From contig CP136061.1 in the NCBI GenBank assembly GCA_032622095.1, forward strand, positions 21,702,991 to 21,766,990: a DNA stretch of 64,000 nt, given 5' to 3'. A program made the position numbers and the translations under genes. Below are positions 45,243-57,120 of this stretch, piece after piece; position 1 is the first letter of the stretch; each line of letters opens with the position of its first letter. The stretch comes from Siphonodentalium dalli. Taxonomy: Eukaryota > Mollusca > Scaphopoda > Gadilida > Siphonodentaliidae. The notes below the pieces were generated by a model. The model was given only the letters and a program-made list of their open reading frames with translations, did not search any database and was not told the DNA's origin.

Positions 45243-46385
45243 ATGGTTATATGTAACTAAACACCCCTGGTGAATGAATAGGTTTATCCATAACTTAACC
45301 TTAACTCCTATTGACATATCACCTCTTGTTTTCATTGATTTGGATGGGTAGGGAGCTAGGCTCAGCTAGCCCAACATCTTTATCAAAATGGTTGACTCGC
45401 AATATTATCACCTTTTGTTTTAGTTGGAGCGACTCGTGATAGCATTATATTATCTTCGGTATATATTAGTTGGGGCTATTCGCAATAGCATTACTTTCTG
45501 TATTAGTCGAGGCGACTTTGATTTTCTTCAATTTTCGAGTATACAGGCACACCATATGAGGGAAGCAAGCCCTCGGTGACACCACATTCACACTATATGA
45601 CCATGGAAATACTATAGATTTGTGCAAGAGATGCTGATTTAATAAATAAAAAACTAGAGCTCGAGGACTGAGACAGTGCACCAAAGCTCCATGAATGAGA
45701 CTCCAATTTTTTGGGACAGGGATGCTGATAATATGAAAATATGTCCCCCCCCCTGATTTAAGTCAATAAGTAAACCATATGAGGTAAGCAAGCCCTCGTG
45801 CAGTGACATCACATGCATGCTATAGTATATGACCATAGTAATGGCCCAAACATGTGAACAATAATGAAACCTTACTCTCACTTTTCTCTCCTCCTCATGT
45901 TGCACTCTATACTTTTACACATGAAATGATTATGAATTCTGCAACTTCTGCCCACATAAATATATAACACATATTATTAATATTATGTAATCAGATCACA
46001 GACAAAATCTCAAGAAATAACCATTATTCTAGCGGTAAGCGAATTACCGTAAACAATCATCTAAAACTTATCTAAATTAGAAAAAACGGGGAATAGGGTG
46101 GGTGGGAAAACTTAATCGAAGTGCCATGTCGAAGAATTCGAAATCGAGTGAATGTTTTCGGCGCGAAAAGTATTTTATACCCGATATTAGAATTATGGGA
46201 AATCCAAGAGAATCATGGGAAGTTCAAAGGTCACTATAGTTCGTGTAAGAAATTTCGCATTTTTTATTTCAGATTTGTGTAGGCTACAATTAATTCTTCA
46301 TTATTCTGAGAAACTGAACTGTCCATATTCATTTGATAATGGGCCTCTTTTGTCAACTCATCTTTATTCTCCATTTCAAGGGGTG
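45243..46385. other. Unassigned intergenic DNA
   Basis: Contains a diverged direct duplication (AGGGAAGCAAGCCCTCGGTGA near 45561 and GAGGTAAGCAAGCCCTCGTG near 45781). No gene recognised. Confidence 0.4.
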
Positions 46386-46597
46386 CGTCGAAATACCAAG
46401 CTGAACCAAGCTGGGGGGAAATAAGGCGGACCATGACATTTAAAGCATGTTTTGTGTATGTATAATCAAGAAATAAAACAAAATAATGCAACATGGCGTA
46501 ATTTTATTTGAGTTTTGATGACATATATATAGCGAGCGTAAATCTATAGCAAACAGTGCGGCGATCGCGAAAACTTCAGCTTGTATGGCATTTCGTC
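46386..46597 (+). mobile_element. ~215-bp TIR element, family E, copy 1
   Basis: Ends CGTCGAAATACCAAGCTGAA and TTCAGCTTGTATGGCATTTCG form terminal inverted repeats. The interior includes GCGGCGATCGCGAAAAC and ATTTTATTTGAGTT. Homologous over its whole length, in reverse, to 49517-49740. Confidence 0.7.
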
Positions 46598-47173
46598 ATT
46601 AACAGATGCTGTTTGGTACATACTACTTCGGCGATATATGTGATAATTGATGTCGGCCCACTATGACTGTGCAAACTCCCTTCATCGTCCTTTATCTGGG
46701 TTTGGGTCCGGCAGATATGATTTTCGGGAATTAACTGATCGACTTTAAGACGTACCAATCGTATCAATGGTCATTCCTGTCCGGGACAACGCGCCATTGG
46801 AATCAATTATCTGAACACAAAAAAGAATGAATTGAAATTGTTTTCTGACCTCCTATATATACCTGCATGCAGCCGTATAATTATAACAACACTATCATGG
46901 CCCTAAACTATTCAGATCGATCCAAAATCATTGTGCAGTCCCTTCGTGAATCCATCGCGAAAGAATCACCGAAAACGATGGAAACTCTATGTTCTATATA
47001 CCTGGTTCTATATACCCCTATATATAGATAATGTAGATCATCCGCGTGTCGTAAAAATTAACTAGTCTTTTATGTATCACTCACCATCTTAACGTCGAAT
47101 CAACGACAAAATAAAAATATGGAAGTATAGGGATCTTCAACTGACAGGAGAAATATTCAACTTTATATATAAA
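46598..47173. other. Unassigned intergenic DNA
   Basis: Between family E copy 1 and the 122-bp array. No feature recognised. Confidence 0.35.
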
Positions 47174-48687
47174 ACTAGCCGATGAGCCCGACGTTGTCCG
47201 GGCTATTCAAAAACCAAATTTCAAGTCGATAGCTCCACCCGTTTCCGAGATCTGGTCTGCGCATGCGCGAAGCTGGCGTCGCACGGGCTCGGCGACCCGA
47301 TAAATTTCGTATCCGGGGCAAGATACATTCACATATCAAATTTCAAGTCGATAGCTCCACCCGTTTTCGAGATCTGGTCTGCGCATGCGCGAAGCTGCGA
47401 CGTTGTCCGGGCTATTCAAAAACCAAATTTCAAGTCGATAGCTCCACCCGTTTCCGAGATCTGGTCTGCGCATGGGCGAAGCTGGCGTCGCACGGGCTCG
47501 GCGACCCGATAAAATTCGTATCCGGGGCAAGATACATTCACATAGCAAATTTCAAGTCGATAGCTCCACCCGTTTCCGAGATCTCGTCTGCGCATGCGCG
47601 AAGCTGGCGTCGCACGGGCTCGGCGACCCGATAAAATTCGTATCCGGGGCAAGATACATTCACATACCAAATTTCAAGTCGATAGCTCCACCCGTTTCCG
47701 AGATCTCGTCTGCGCATGCGCGAAGCTGGCGTCGCACGGGCTCGGCGACCCGATAAAATTCGTATCCGGGGCAAGATACATTCACATACCAAATTTCAAG
47801 TCGATAGCTCCACCCGTTTCCGATATCTCGTCTGCGCATGCGCGAAGCTGGCGTCGCACGGGCTCGGCGACCCGATAAAATTCGTATCCGGGGCAAGATA
47901 CATTCACATACCAAATTTCAAGTCGATAGCTCCACCCGTTTCCGAGATCTCGTCTGCGCATGCGCGAAGCTGGCGTCGCACGGGCTCGGCGACCCGATAA
48001 AATTCGTATCCGGGTGGACCCGACTTCGTCCGGGCTGTTTCCCCTCTGCTTTTCGGCGAATTGCGCGATTTGGCAAATTAATAGGCTTCGTCCGGGCTGT
48101 TTCCCCTCTGCTTTTCGGCGAATTGCGCGATTTGACCTTGAATTGTCCATTTTGAAGGTCAAGGTCAGGTGGGGTCACGATTTGACGCGTCCAAAACACC
48201 GCCCGGACAAAAGTACCCGTCGAAATCCATCCGGGTTTACCCGATTTGACCTCGAATTGATCGTTTTGAAGGTCAAGGTTAGGTCGGGGTCACGATTTGA
48301 CCCATCCAAAACACTCATTGGACAAAAGTAACCCCACGTATAAAATTTCGTCGAAATCCCATCAAAATTCGCGATTTGACCTTGAATTGACCAGATTTCA
48401 AGGTCAAGGTCATGTCGCACGGGCAAACGAAGAGGCTTAAGACACTAATTTTCATCGAAATCCCGTGATACTCGGGCGTTTGACCTTGAAATGACCAGAT
48501 TTCAAGGTAAAGGTCACGTCGCACGGGCAAATTAATAGACCCATGCCAGTCCCCGGCCGAAAGTACCCCCACATAACAAGTTTCATCAAAATTGGGTCGC
48601 CGTTTTCGAGATCATCACACACACACATACACACACCCTCACACACACACACCTCCACACACACATATCTTCCAAAATATATAATAG
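47174..48687 (+). repeat. 122-bp tandem array in a transposon-like repeat
   Basis: Starts ACTAGCCGATGAGCCCGACG, then repeats a 122-bp unit (TCCACCCGTTTCCGAGATCT, GCGAAGCTGGCGTCGCACGG, CGACCCGATAAAATTCGTAT), with starts near 47263, 47385, 47472 (after an internal restart), 47594, 47716, 47838 and 47960. Downstream are GATTTGACC...AAGGTCAAGGTCA units like 15930-16180 and a (CA)n tract. GC content is far above the background. Overlapping open frames on both strands come from the stop-poor unit and its non-multiple-of-3 length and are not taken as genes. Confidence 0.8.
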
Positions 48688-49243
48688 ACTAGCCGATGAG
48701 CCCGACGTTGTCCGGGCTATTCAAAAACAAAATTTCAAGTCGATAGCTTCACCCGTTTCCGAGATCTAGTCTGCGCATGCGCGAAGCTGGCGTCGCACGT
48801 GCTCGGCGACCCGATAAAATTCGTATCAGGGGCAAGATACATTCACATAGTAAATTTCAAGTCGATAGCTCCACCCGTTTCCGAGATCTCGTCTGCGCAT
48901 GCGCTGCACGGGCGTCGCACGGGCTCGCCAATACAACAACGACGACCGCCTGGTCAAACTACACACACGTACCAAGTTTCGTCCCGATCGGTCGAGAATC
49001 GTAGATTTGTATAAATGACATACAGACATACAGACAGACATACAGACATACAGACATACAGACAAACAGACAGAGGTCTTCAAAATATATATGAGATGAC
49101 ACCAATTATATGTGAAATTCAGTGTGGCGAGAGTGTTACGTTTTGTATTTCGTGACGGAGTCACACAGGTGCCATGACAGCATATAGACGCTCATATAGG
49201 CATGTTTCGGTCCGCCCGGACAAAGTCGGGTAGATTAGCTAGT
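48688..49243 (+). mobile_element. Non-autonomous element related to the 122-bp array
   Basis: A second start ACTAGCCGATGAGCCCGACG with one and a half 122-bp units. A (ACAGACAT)n tract lies at about 49018-49070. The end CCCGGACAAAGTCGGGTAGA then TTAGCTAGT is the inverse of the start (29 bp with several mismatches). Flanking duplication is unclear. Non-coding. Confidence 0.6.
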
Positions 49244-49516
49244 ATCTAATATTTTATACCCATTAACTATATAATTAGCTATATAGTATCTAATATTTTA
49301 TACCCCGGTAACCATATAAGACATGTTTATAAAGAGATATAGAAGAAACCTTAATTGCATGATTACACATTACTGTCAAAACGTCCCCGAAATCTTATTG
49401 GTATAAGCCAGCTAATCTGCGATGGCACACTGGTAATTATTCAACAACAAAGGCTACCATTATGCTGAGGAAAATTAATTATCACCTGTATGGTGCACCA
49501 AGAAGTACCGGTAAAT
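49244..49516. other. Unassigned AT-rich DNA
   Basis: Short tandem GTATCTAATATTTTATACC repeats near 49240-49305; otherwise nothing recognised. Confidence 0.4.
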
Positions 49517-49740
49517 GACGAAATACCAAGCTGAAGTTTTCGCGATCGCTGCATGCACTGTTTTCTATAGTTTTACGCTCGATATGTCATCAGAACTCAA
49601 ATAAAATCACGCCATGCATGTTGCTTATAATTTTTTTTTATTTCTTCAGTAAACACTACAAAATATGATTAAATATGTTCTGCCTTATATTCTTTTCTCA
49701 GCTTGCATGGTTCTGCTTGGTTCAGCTTGGTATTTCGACG
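49517..49740 (-). mobile_element. ~224-bp TIR element, family E, copy 2 (inverted)
   Basis: Ends GACGAAATACCAAGCTGAA and TTCAGCTTGGTATTTCG(ACG). Reverse-oriented homologue of 46386-46597, about 2.9 kb away, with the same GCGATCGCGAAAAC motif. Confidence 0.75.
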
Positions 49741-49953
49741 TTCCGATTTCAAGAGCTAATTTGGAGAACATTGTCTTTTGAAGGTATTTATGAACGTGTC
49801 AGGTAAATTTGTTTAAGGGATGGAATGTCCATGGTTGTATAAGCAAAGCAAAGTAAACTAGGCTCAAAATTAACTTGAATGTCGCCTATGCCTAAACCAA
49901 CATACCGGTATCAAATATTAGGGCACAAGACTCCTGTGCAAGTTTCCTACAAC

Positions 49954-50327
49954 CATGGTCATTGGGTGTGAATATTTATATTTTACATCGATCGATCGTT
50001 CGCCGATACAACACAGCCCAAAAAATGTCAATCAATCATAAAATCAGCACCCAGCCCTATATTTTATTGTCAATATCGATATGATACTAAACATACGATA
50101 AGTGTTCAAAGTATCCCCGCATCTGACGTAAATTGTTTCCCCAAACATACAACCATGGTCATTAATTGTGCGTGAATATTTAGGCCTATATACCGTACAT
50201 CGATCGAAAAAGCCCAAAAAATGTCAATCAATCATAAAATCAGCACCCAGACCAAATTTTGTCGGCAATATCGATATGATTCTAAAAATACGATAAGTGT
50301 TCAAAGTAGATCCACATGCATCTGACG
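49954..50327 (+). repeat. Tandem duplication (~200 bp x 2)
   Basis: ACCATGGTCATT, AATGTCAATCAATCATAAAA and TACGATAAGTGTTCAAAGTA occur in both copies, which start near 49954 and 50152. The second copy is interrupted by element D2. The first keeps the uninterrupted sequence GACGTAAATTGTTTCCCC. Confidence 0.75.
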
Positions 50328-50798
50328 TTAAAGGTACTCAACCCGATCAGACGGTCTCCATATCATCAAGATACAACAAGAACAAGAACAAGATTTCTTC
50401 ATAATACACTTTAGTTATCAGAATCGATTTATTGCAACAAAATAATGCTAACTGTCCACTATGGCATCAAATTTCCCAAAGCCTGTTATTTATCAACATT
50501 TTGTTCAACCAAATATGGCCGTATTATCACTTAAGTGTCACGTAATTTGGCCGTATTACCACTTGATTTTAGAGTTATCTATCTTCATCCACAATTTTGT
50601 CCTAGACCGTCCGCTTGACCACGTGTTCTCTGGGCCACATATAATTGCACATCTCGAGAAATAACAAACTTCAAAAATCGATATCTGATCACTCTGAGCT
50701 TTGATGGGTGGGTTCATCGACTCGAATCAAATATGTTTTACACCGAAGCCAAAGAAATAGTAATTTATGAACGCTAATTAAATTCGGATAATCTTTAA
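50328..50798 (+). mobile_element. TTAA-flanked element, family D, copy D2
   Basis: Left end TTAAAGGTACTCAACCCGA as in D1. The right end is diverged and finishes at TTAA before TTGTTTCCCC. The interior shares ACTCGAATCAAATAT and GCTTTGATGGGTG with D1. The neighbouring duplicate shows the site before insertion. Confidence 0.75.
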
Positions 50799-50929
50799 TT
50801 GTTTCCCCAAAAAATTCCACTGTAAACAGTTTGTGACACCATTACATGTGAATGGTAATCAGTTGTTTACAGTTGACAGTTCTTGAACACGTGGGTTCCC
50901 AGGAATGTAAACAATGATGTAATAGAATA

Positions 50930-51160
50930 TTCCACGTGAGTACTAAGTATGTGGGTGTGTTCATCTTCTCTTCCGCGATTGGTTTACCGATTATTTTCTT
51001 GGCGGATATTCAAAGCACCCGGTTTCGCATTGCTTCGAGTGTTCATTGCGACATTTTTACAACAAACAATTGTGATCAGCAAACGACAAGCGTACATCAG
51101 ACTCCGAGATTCGACGATTGGAACATCGCGCATGAGACAGTGTCGCACTGCAGGTAGAAT
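50930..51160 (+). promoter_or_regulatory. Possible AASS upstream region / non-coding first exon
   Basis: A stretch with raised CpG density 1.1-1.4 kb upstream of the AASS coding exon, ending in CTGCAG|GTAGAATA, a possible donor. It would pair with the acceptor at 52191-52192. No TATA box or start site can be defined from sequence alone. Confidence 0.25.
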
Positions 51161-52192
51161 AATTATAGCTTTCGATTTTCTTGTATTGCATCAAATTGTT
51201 ACCGTAATCTGCATGTGGGTTGTGTGAAGGTCGTATCATTGAGAGGGGTTCACGGAGGGAGATTGTTTACGTCGATCATGTGTTTTCTCTGATTGCTCGA
51301 CCGACTTTCGCTTTGACACTGCAGTGCACTGTTAACTGCACAAGTGTTGGCTTATCGACTATTTTAATCCCCAGAGCTTGTTGATTCTAATTATCCCTTA
51401 ACTTAAAAATTAATGATGTTATGGATTGACAGTTTTTAAAACATATGCGTATAATAATATCTCGAATCAACTTATTGAATCTTGAATTAATGTGGAAGGT
51501 ATGTGATATACCATAATCATATACATGTATATTATATTTTTCAGGATGTTGAGACCTTCTTAATTAATTGAAATGTTCAATATTAAATATTGTTAATCTT
51601 GAATTAGTCAGAGCACAAGACTAATACAAATTATAAATGTTTGTATAGCCTCATATATAGGAGAGTTTTGAAAATGGGTAAGATACCTTTCGATGCCCTT
51701 CCCACTGAGCAAAAAATAATTATCTGTGTCTACAGTCCAATACAAACTTTAGGGTAGGCACCCTTTTCTTGGGTAGGTAGGGAAACCCTGAACACAGGTA
51801 TTTTTTTTGGCCTGATGTATTTTACGATGTGAAATATTGATATTTCTTCTTTTGATATATTAATTCACACCATGGGATTTTTAAATCATCATCATCATTG
51901 TATTGTCAAATTGTCATCATCAACATTGTAATTGTCCTCAACATCATCTGCATATATCATCATCATCATCATCATCATTATCATATATCATATCATCACG
52001 TACCATTTATATATCATCATTATAGCGTCATCATAAATTTATAATCATCACTGAAAATGTTTTTCAATTTATTTTCTGTTTTGATAGACAATGAAATATT
52101 CAAGAATAACTTTCTAACACTATATAACAGCAATTTCTCATGCACAACATTATTTTCTATGTACAGTTGAAACTTATAATTTTTTTTTTCAG
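51161..52192. other. Possible AASS 5' intron
   Basis: AT-rich; contains ATC/TCA microsatellite (about 51886-51990) and ends in a poly-T tract followed by CAG at 52190-52192, a good splice acceptor. Confidence 0.4.
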
Positions 52193-52306
52193 AAAAAATA
52201 CTGTCCAGGTGTGCATGACTGAAAAACTGTGGAAAATATCCAATTTCGATTTTGAAAAAAAAAATTGAAATTAAATTGACACTCAGAAGAAATTTAGAGA
52301 GTTAGA

Positions 52307-52528
52307 ATGCTCAGAAGGCCCTTGTCAGCAACATGTCGTAAAATTCGCCTGCAACACCATCTTGGTCAGATACGCTACCACTCACAACGTGTGCTTGCTA
52401 TCAGAAGAGAGACGGTTAATGTGTGGGAAAGAAGAGCACCGCTTTCACCAGCTCATGTCGGAAGACTTGTCAAGAAAAATGTCAAGGTCATTGTACAGCC
52501 GTCTAACAGACGGGCATACAACATGCAA
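52307..52528 (+). CDS. AASS: Alpha-aminoadipic semialdehyde synthase, first coding exon
   Basis: The exon encodes 74 residues and stops at donor CAA|GTAAGT in phase 0. Residues 1-28 (MLRRPLSATCRKIRLQHHLG onward) are rich in arginine with no acidic residue, typical of a mitochondrial presequence. Residues 29-69 (VLAIRRETVNVWERRAPLSP and VKVIVQPSNRR) match the start of the lysine-ketoglutarate reductase domain of AASS. AASS is the bifunctional enzyme that turns lysine into saccharopine and then aminoadipic semialdehyde. The exon probably begins at 52193 after a poly-T/CAG acceptor, giving 114 bp of 5' UTR. Later exons were searched for by eye up to 64000 and not found. Confidence 0.9.
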
Positions 52529-53128
52529 GTAAGTTGTATATTTATTAATAATTTTGTGAAGGTTCCTTTACAGACTGGGGCTTCAAGTTAGTTCATATAA
52601 CATTATGTTATGTCCTTATGCGATTGACTTCAGGCAGAAAACCCCCCAAAAATGAATATGACTACCCAACCCAGGGACAACATCTGACCCAATGAACCCT
52701 GTAGGCCTACAGTCCAAACAGCAGGGATCTAAATGGGGGGGGGGGTCCAATTTCCAACTGCACCCCCTGTTTAGAAACATGGACGCTTGCGGCAATCTTG
52801 GATTTTACATTTGAACTCATTGGCACACCCTGCAGCTAATATTTACAGATGCAGGGATATTACTCTTTGCATCACAAAATACTTTGGCATGCCCTACAGC
52901 CAACATGTTTCATTCAATTGATCAAAAAATTCTTATGGCTTTTCGGTTTGACATCTGGTATTATTTAACCATTTAAAATTTCCGCATTCATTATCGCCCC
53001 TTTGACTGTAATGTAAGTAGGCCTAGGACATTTTCTCCTCCCCAAGTTGAGCTACATTTCATTGACCATTTTATTTTCACTTCATTTTTGTATGCAGACA
53101 ATTATTACATTGTGATAGAATAATTTAC
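52529..53128. other. AASS intron 1, unassigned part
   Basis: Contains a short poly-G (about 52736-52745) and a weak TTGGATTTTACATTTG / GGCACACCCTGCAGCTAA repeat related to the HINE cores on the opposite strand. No exon. Confidence 0.4.
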
Positions 53129-55232
53129 TTGTGTCTAACGTCATCAACTAACTGGCATATAATAAATGGTAAAATGTTCATCAACAAAAGCTTGATTAGA
53201 AAAGATGTTTATTTTATGAATGATCTTGTGGATGCCACCTCCACCTTTCTGGATTATAACACATTTTGTCAAAACTATGACATTAAAATTCCTTTCACCA
53301 CCTACCAGGGTCTTTTAGCAGCTTTACCTAAAACATGGAAAACATGCATAAGGGAAAATCAATTGAGACTCTGCACCGTGACATCCAAAAATGTTGAGAA
53401 ATTGAAAATTTGCGAAAAAGCATGCAGAACCTTTTATCCCAGTTTTTTGAGTCATTCCATCACATTTCCTGAAATATCTAAAAAAAAATTGCAGGAAAGA
53501 CTTGGGCAAACTTTCATGCCCACAGAATGGAAATCAATTTACAAAATGGCAAGTAGGATTACTAATGACACTAGTCTATTGTCTTTTCAATTCAAAATAA
53601 ATCATGATATTTTACCGGTATGTACTACCTAACTCCAAACTTATGAAATGTAAAATATCAGAAACAGAAATGTGCTCTTTTTGTCACACAGGAAAAGAAA
53701 CATGCCTACATCTATTTTATGAATGTCCGGTAACAAAATCTGTATTATTAGAATTTCAGCAGACTATTAAAGATAAATGTAACCTGCAATTTGAAGTGTC
53801 ACAAAATAATATTATATTTGGTGTACCTGATGGAAATCCAAATGAAGGAATAATAGAAATTGCTATACTTCTATTAAGAGATATATCTACTCATGTAAGA
53901 TAAGAACTATTAACCCTAATTCACATGGTTTTACAGAATGGTTAAAAACTTATAAGACAATTGAAACTGTGCCATTAAAGGGCTATTCCACAAAAAAGAT
54001 ATTTTATTCCAAGAGAGATGGAATATAATTGATGAATTATTTTTAGCATAAACGTGAGAGATGAAAAACCCACAAAAGTATCAACGGTGCAGAGTCTGAA
54101 TTGATCAATATCTTATACCATCTATTATAGACTATACTCATTCATATAAAATGATTTGAATATGTTTATTTCAGCCTATGACAAAACACTTTATATTTTA
54201 TAAGAAGAGAGGTGACTAAAAAGTCCTTCCTATTCAAGCCATAAGGAAATAGCATTCTGAGTAAAATGTAAAGTGTGTTTCCCTAATTTCGCAGACTTTG
54301 GTGTTTGTGTCATTATCTGAGTCCCCAGGCAGTATATCAATGATTTAGTATGTAAGGTGGGATATACTGTGACCGACTTGGTTGCAGTCCAATGCGACAA
54401 GTGTTGTCTGTCATGTTTGCAGCAGATATAATGTTATAATGAGTCTGTGATGTCATTAACTATCTCCATACAATCGTACAGGATCTCGTTGAAGTGTTCT
54501 CTGGTTATGTCCGGGGTGGGGGCTTTCCCTGGTGGTGTATTGGCGGTTAGCCCTTTGGGGCTTACTCCATTTGGAAGTGCATAATTCTAGGAAGCTGGAC
54601 TGTATGTTCAGTATCATTTCCTTTGCTGTCTTGTTGCCAATGGCTTTATACAGATTGATAATGTCTGTGGATATATCTGCCTTTGTGTAAAAATGGCGGG
54701 TTACAGACCATTATCTGGTGTCTGGTCAGTGCACTTAGTTTGTTCCTTGTTCTCAATAAAGGTAGTTTCAGAGGCACTCTCTAGTAGAGAGTCCATGCTA
54801 GTTTCGATGCTGGTTGGCTGTGATGTGGCCATTAACTGATGGTGGGTAAAGTGAATAAATATAAGGAGAGGTGAGAGGTTAATCTCCAGGGAAGATCACC
54901 ATCAACGAATAATCCTTTGCTAGAAATGGTCTACTAGTTTCGGATTGTTATTATCCTTCGTCAGGACCTGTGGGTGTGAGAAAAATAGGTTGCTGACTCC
55001 GTTTATATAGCCCTTGGTGCGGCATCCTTCCATGTGATTGGTTGAAACCGTATTATATTTTGAAACCATATTATATTTTATCCCACTCCTATTAATATCT
55101 TTGAAATATTTTTTTTATGATTTAACCAAGTGTATGTATTGTGTCCTTGATTCCTCACATGTCTGTATGTATTTATTTGTTTAGACCCGAATAAAAAAAA
55201 ATAAAATAAAAATAAAAAAAAAAAAAAAATTA
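53129..55232 (+). pseudogene. 5'-truncated LINE retrotransposon, 3' end of ORF2
   Basis: The first 167 codons end near FQFKINHDILP. After a frameshift (about 53618) the frame continues KLMKCKISETEMCSFCHTGK and HLFYECPVTKS. C-x2-C-x(9)-H-x4-C is the zinc knuckle (zf-RVT) at the C terminus of non-LTR retrotransposon ORF2 proteins. The reverse-transcriptase core is missing, so the copy is 5' truncated. An A-rich tail at about 55191-55230 is a likely 3' end; part of the segment between is a different, Penelope-like fragment. Inactive, inserted in AASS intron 1. Confidence 0.75.
54937..54964 (-). ncRNA. Hammerhead-ribozyme-like core in Penelope-like fragment
   Basis: On the minus strand CTGACGA (54958-54964) is followed by GGAT-loop-ATCC and GAAAC (54937-54941). 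This is the CUGANGA-stem II-GAAA core of hammerhead ribozymes, which Penelope-like retroelements carry in their terminal repeats. A TATA-like CTATATAAACGG lies about 40-50 bp upstream on the same strand. Stems I and III could not be paired convincingly, so activity is doubtful. Confidence 0.4.
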
Positions 55233-56599
55233 ATAACTGGCATCAACATCACATCTTATATTTAATCCCCATGGCTCTATCTATGGTGTTGTAAACTGAG
55301 TCACAGCCTTTTCTGTTTTAGCCTTTTCTGTTTTTTTGTGAGACAGGAATTCTTCGGAATGGAGACTATTGCTTGCTTTAAGAAATTGTGTAATTAATTG
55401 GTGTTTGATAATTTAACATTTTGAAGAAATTGTCGCAAATACAATCAAAAATAGTTGCAAAAAAATTCTTTAAAATACTGATACCGGTAAATCATAGGAT
55501 CATAGAACCTTTTAGTAGAGAGAAATTGTTGTCACTCAATACAATATGACATGTAATTGAAATGCTCATTGCTGAATGAAACTGTTCTATTCTTATATTC
55601 TATGGGTTTTGTAACTTTATTGTAAATGTTTGTATGCCCCATCATTCAGATTTGTTCCTGGTATAATGCTTGAGTGATTTTTTTGAGGGCTGGTATCAGC
55701 ATGAACTTGACAAATAATAATTGAAAAAAAAACTTTTACGAATGTCTATCAGTTCAAGCAGAGAGGTACCCATTCAAACTTGTCATGTGACTTTATCAGT
55801 ACCCACAAACTCAGCTGCAATGATTTGTAATGGTAAGGCCAAATGTTAAGGCCTAAAAACAATGCTTCCAGTATTAACCCACCACCCATAATTCGGACCT
55901 CGGAGCCTCTACTGATTTTATTGACAACCCCACCCCCACCTAAAAAACTAAATAACCAAGCTCTAATTACTTATCACATTATTTTTTGTTAACTGTTTTA
56001 AAAGTTAAAACAAAACAAAAAGTCAACCTATAGTTTGGCAAGGTCAGTTTGCAGGCAGGTGGTACGTTTTTTTTTTGGTTTTGTGATACCCATAATATAT
56101 GAGCAGGGGAATGCTCATATCCGGTCCCACAGTAGAGGCACCCCTGTCTTGGACTCTGGTAGTGGAAACTTCACTAATGGTGTCCAGAGCAGTCTACCTT
56201 GCGGCAGTTTACAATTGTCAGGATAAGAGTAACAAAAGCATAGAATATAACAGTCCAGACTACCTCGGATTAACCGATCTTTATCATATTCCTGTTTAAA
56301 AGCAACTGATAAATTAAATACTCTTTATTAAGGGCGTGGCATATTCCAAACTCGAAATTGACCCATACCACATACAGTGGCGAGAGTCTATAGATGAGGG
56401 ACCAGCCTAGAGGTTTAAAATTGGGAGAAGTCCCTATTTCATTATGAGGCAGAAGTGAATACTTATCAGGGAGAAGTAACAACAGCTGAAGTTTTAATTT
56501 ACACCCCAAACATCACCCTTCTATGATCCAATAAGTATAATGCAACACAAAAGCACGATTATAAAACCAGTATAGCATATATAGAAAGTAAGAACACCA
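55233..56599. other. AASS intron 1, unassigned
   Basis: No recognisable exon or element. Confidence 0.35.
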
Positions 56600-56703
56600 T
56601 TATAATCATTAAATACTATGGTCGACTCGCATATATAAGAGAATGCATTGGCACAGGGTATATGGGTTGATACAAAAATCGGACCTGGCACTGAAAGGGT
56701 TAA
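56600..56703 (+). mobile_element. TTAA MITE family B2, right-end fragment
   Basis: Half of the hairpin (GGTCGACTCGCATATATAAG), then CACAGGGTATATGGGTTGAT and the terminus CCTGGCACTGAAAGGGTTAA, as at the right end of 3697-4169. The left part is missing. Confidence 0.8.
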
Positions 56704-56819
56704 GCATGCTGCTGGGACATATGTATACTGGTATATTGGTGAGAAGTCACTTCTCCCTGGCCCAAAAATAGGGAGAAGTGCAGCTGAGAAGTGATACATT
56801 TTAGGAAGAAGATGTCACC

Positions 56820-56910
56820 CAAGTCACCCTCTATTCTGGTCCCTGTCACCCAAGTCACCCTCTAGGCTGGTCCCTCTCACACAAGTCACCCTCTAGTCTG
56901 GTCCCTGCAT
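56820..56910 (+). repeat. Short tandem duplication, three ~35-bp units
   Basis: CAAGTCACCCTCTA.(T/G)CTGGTCCCT repeats three times just before the next element. Confidence 0.7.
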
Positions 56911-56916
56911 TACAGA

Positions 56917-57120
56917 TACAGTAATGCTCTAAGTAATCGACTTCTTAACCACAGAATTACGGGTAACTTTTCAGGATTTAGTCGGAAATATGGCTTGTTG
57001 CCATTAATTGGAAAGCTCTCCCCGAGAGCTTTCCGGTGAATGGCAACAAGCCATATTTCCGACTAAATCCTGAAAAGTTACCCATAATTCTGTAAGTCGA
57101 TAACTTAGAGCATTACTGTA
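56917..57120. mobile_element. TA-flanked palindromic MITE, full copy M2
   Basis: Ends TACAGTAATGCTCTAAGT.ATCGA and complement, folding along its whole 204 bp around GAGAGCTTTCC/GGAAAGCTCTC. Full-length relative of 603-739. Confidence 0.8.

Noticed and set aside
47263-48162. Stacked open frames of 84-126 codons on both strands
   Set aside because: They are produced by a stop-poor 122-bp tandem unit; products are cyclic repeats and match no protein family.
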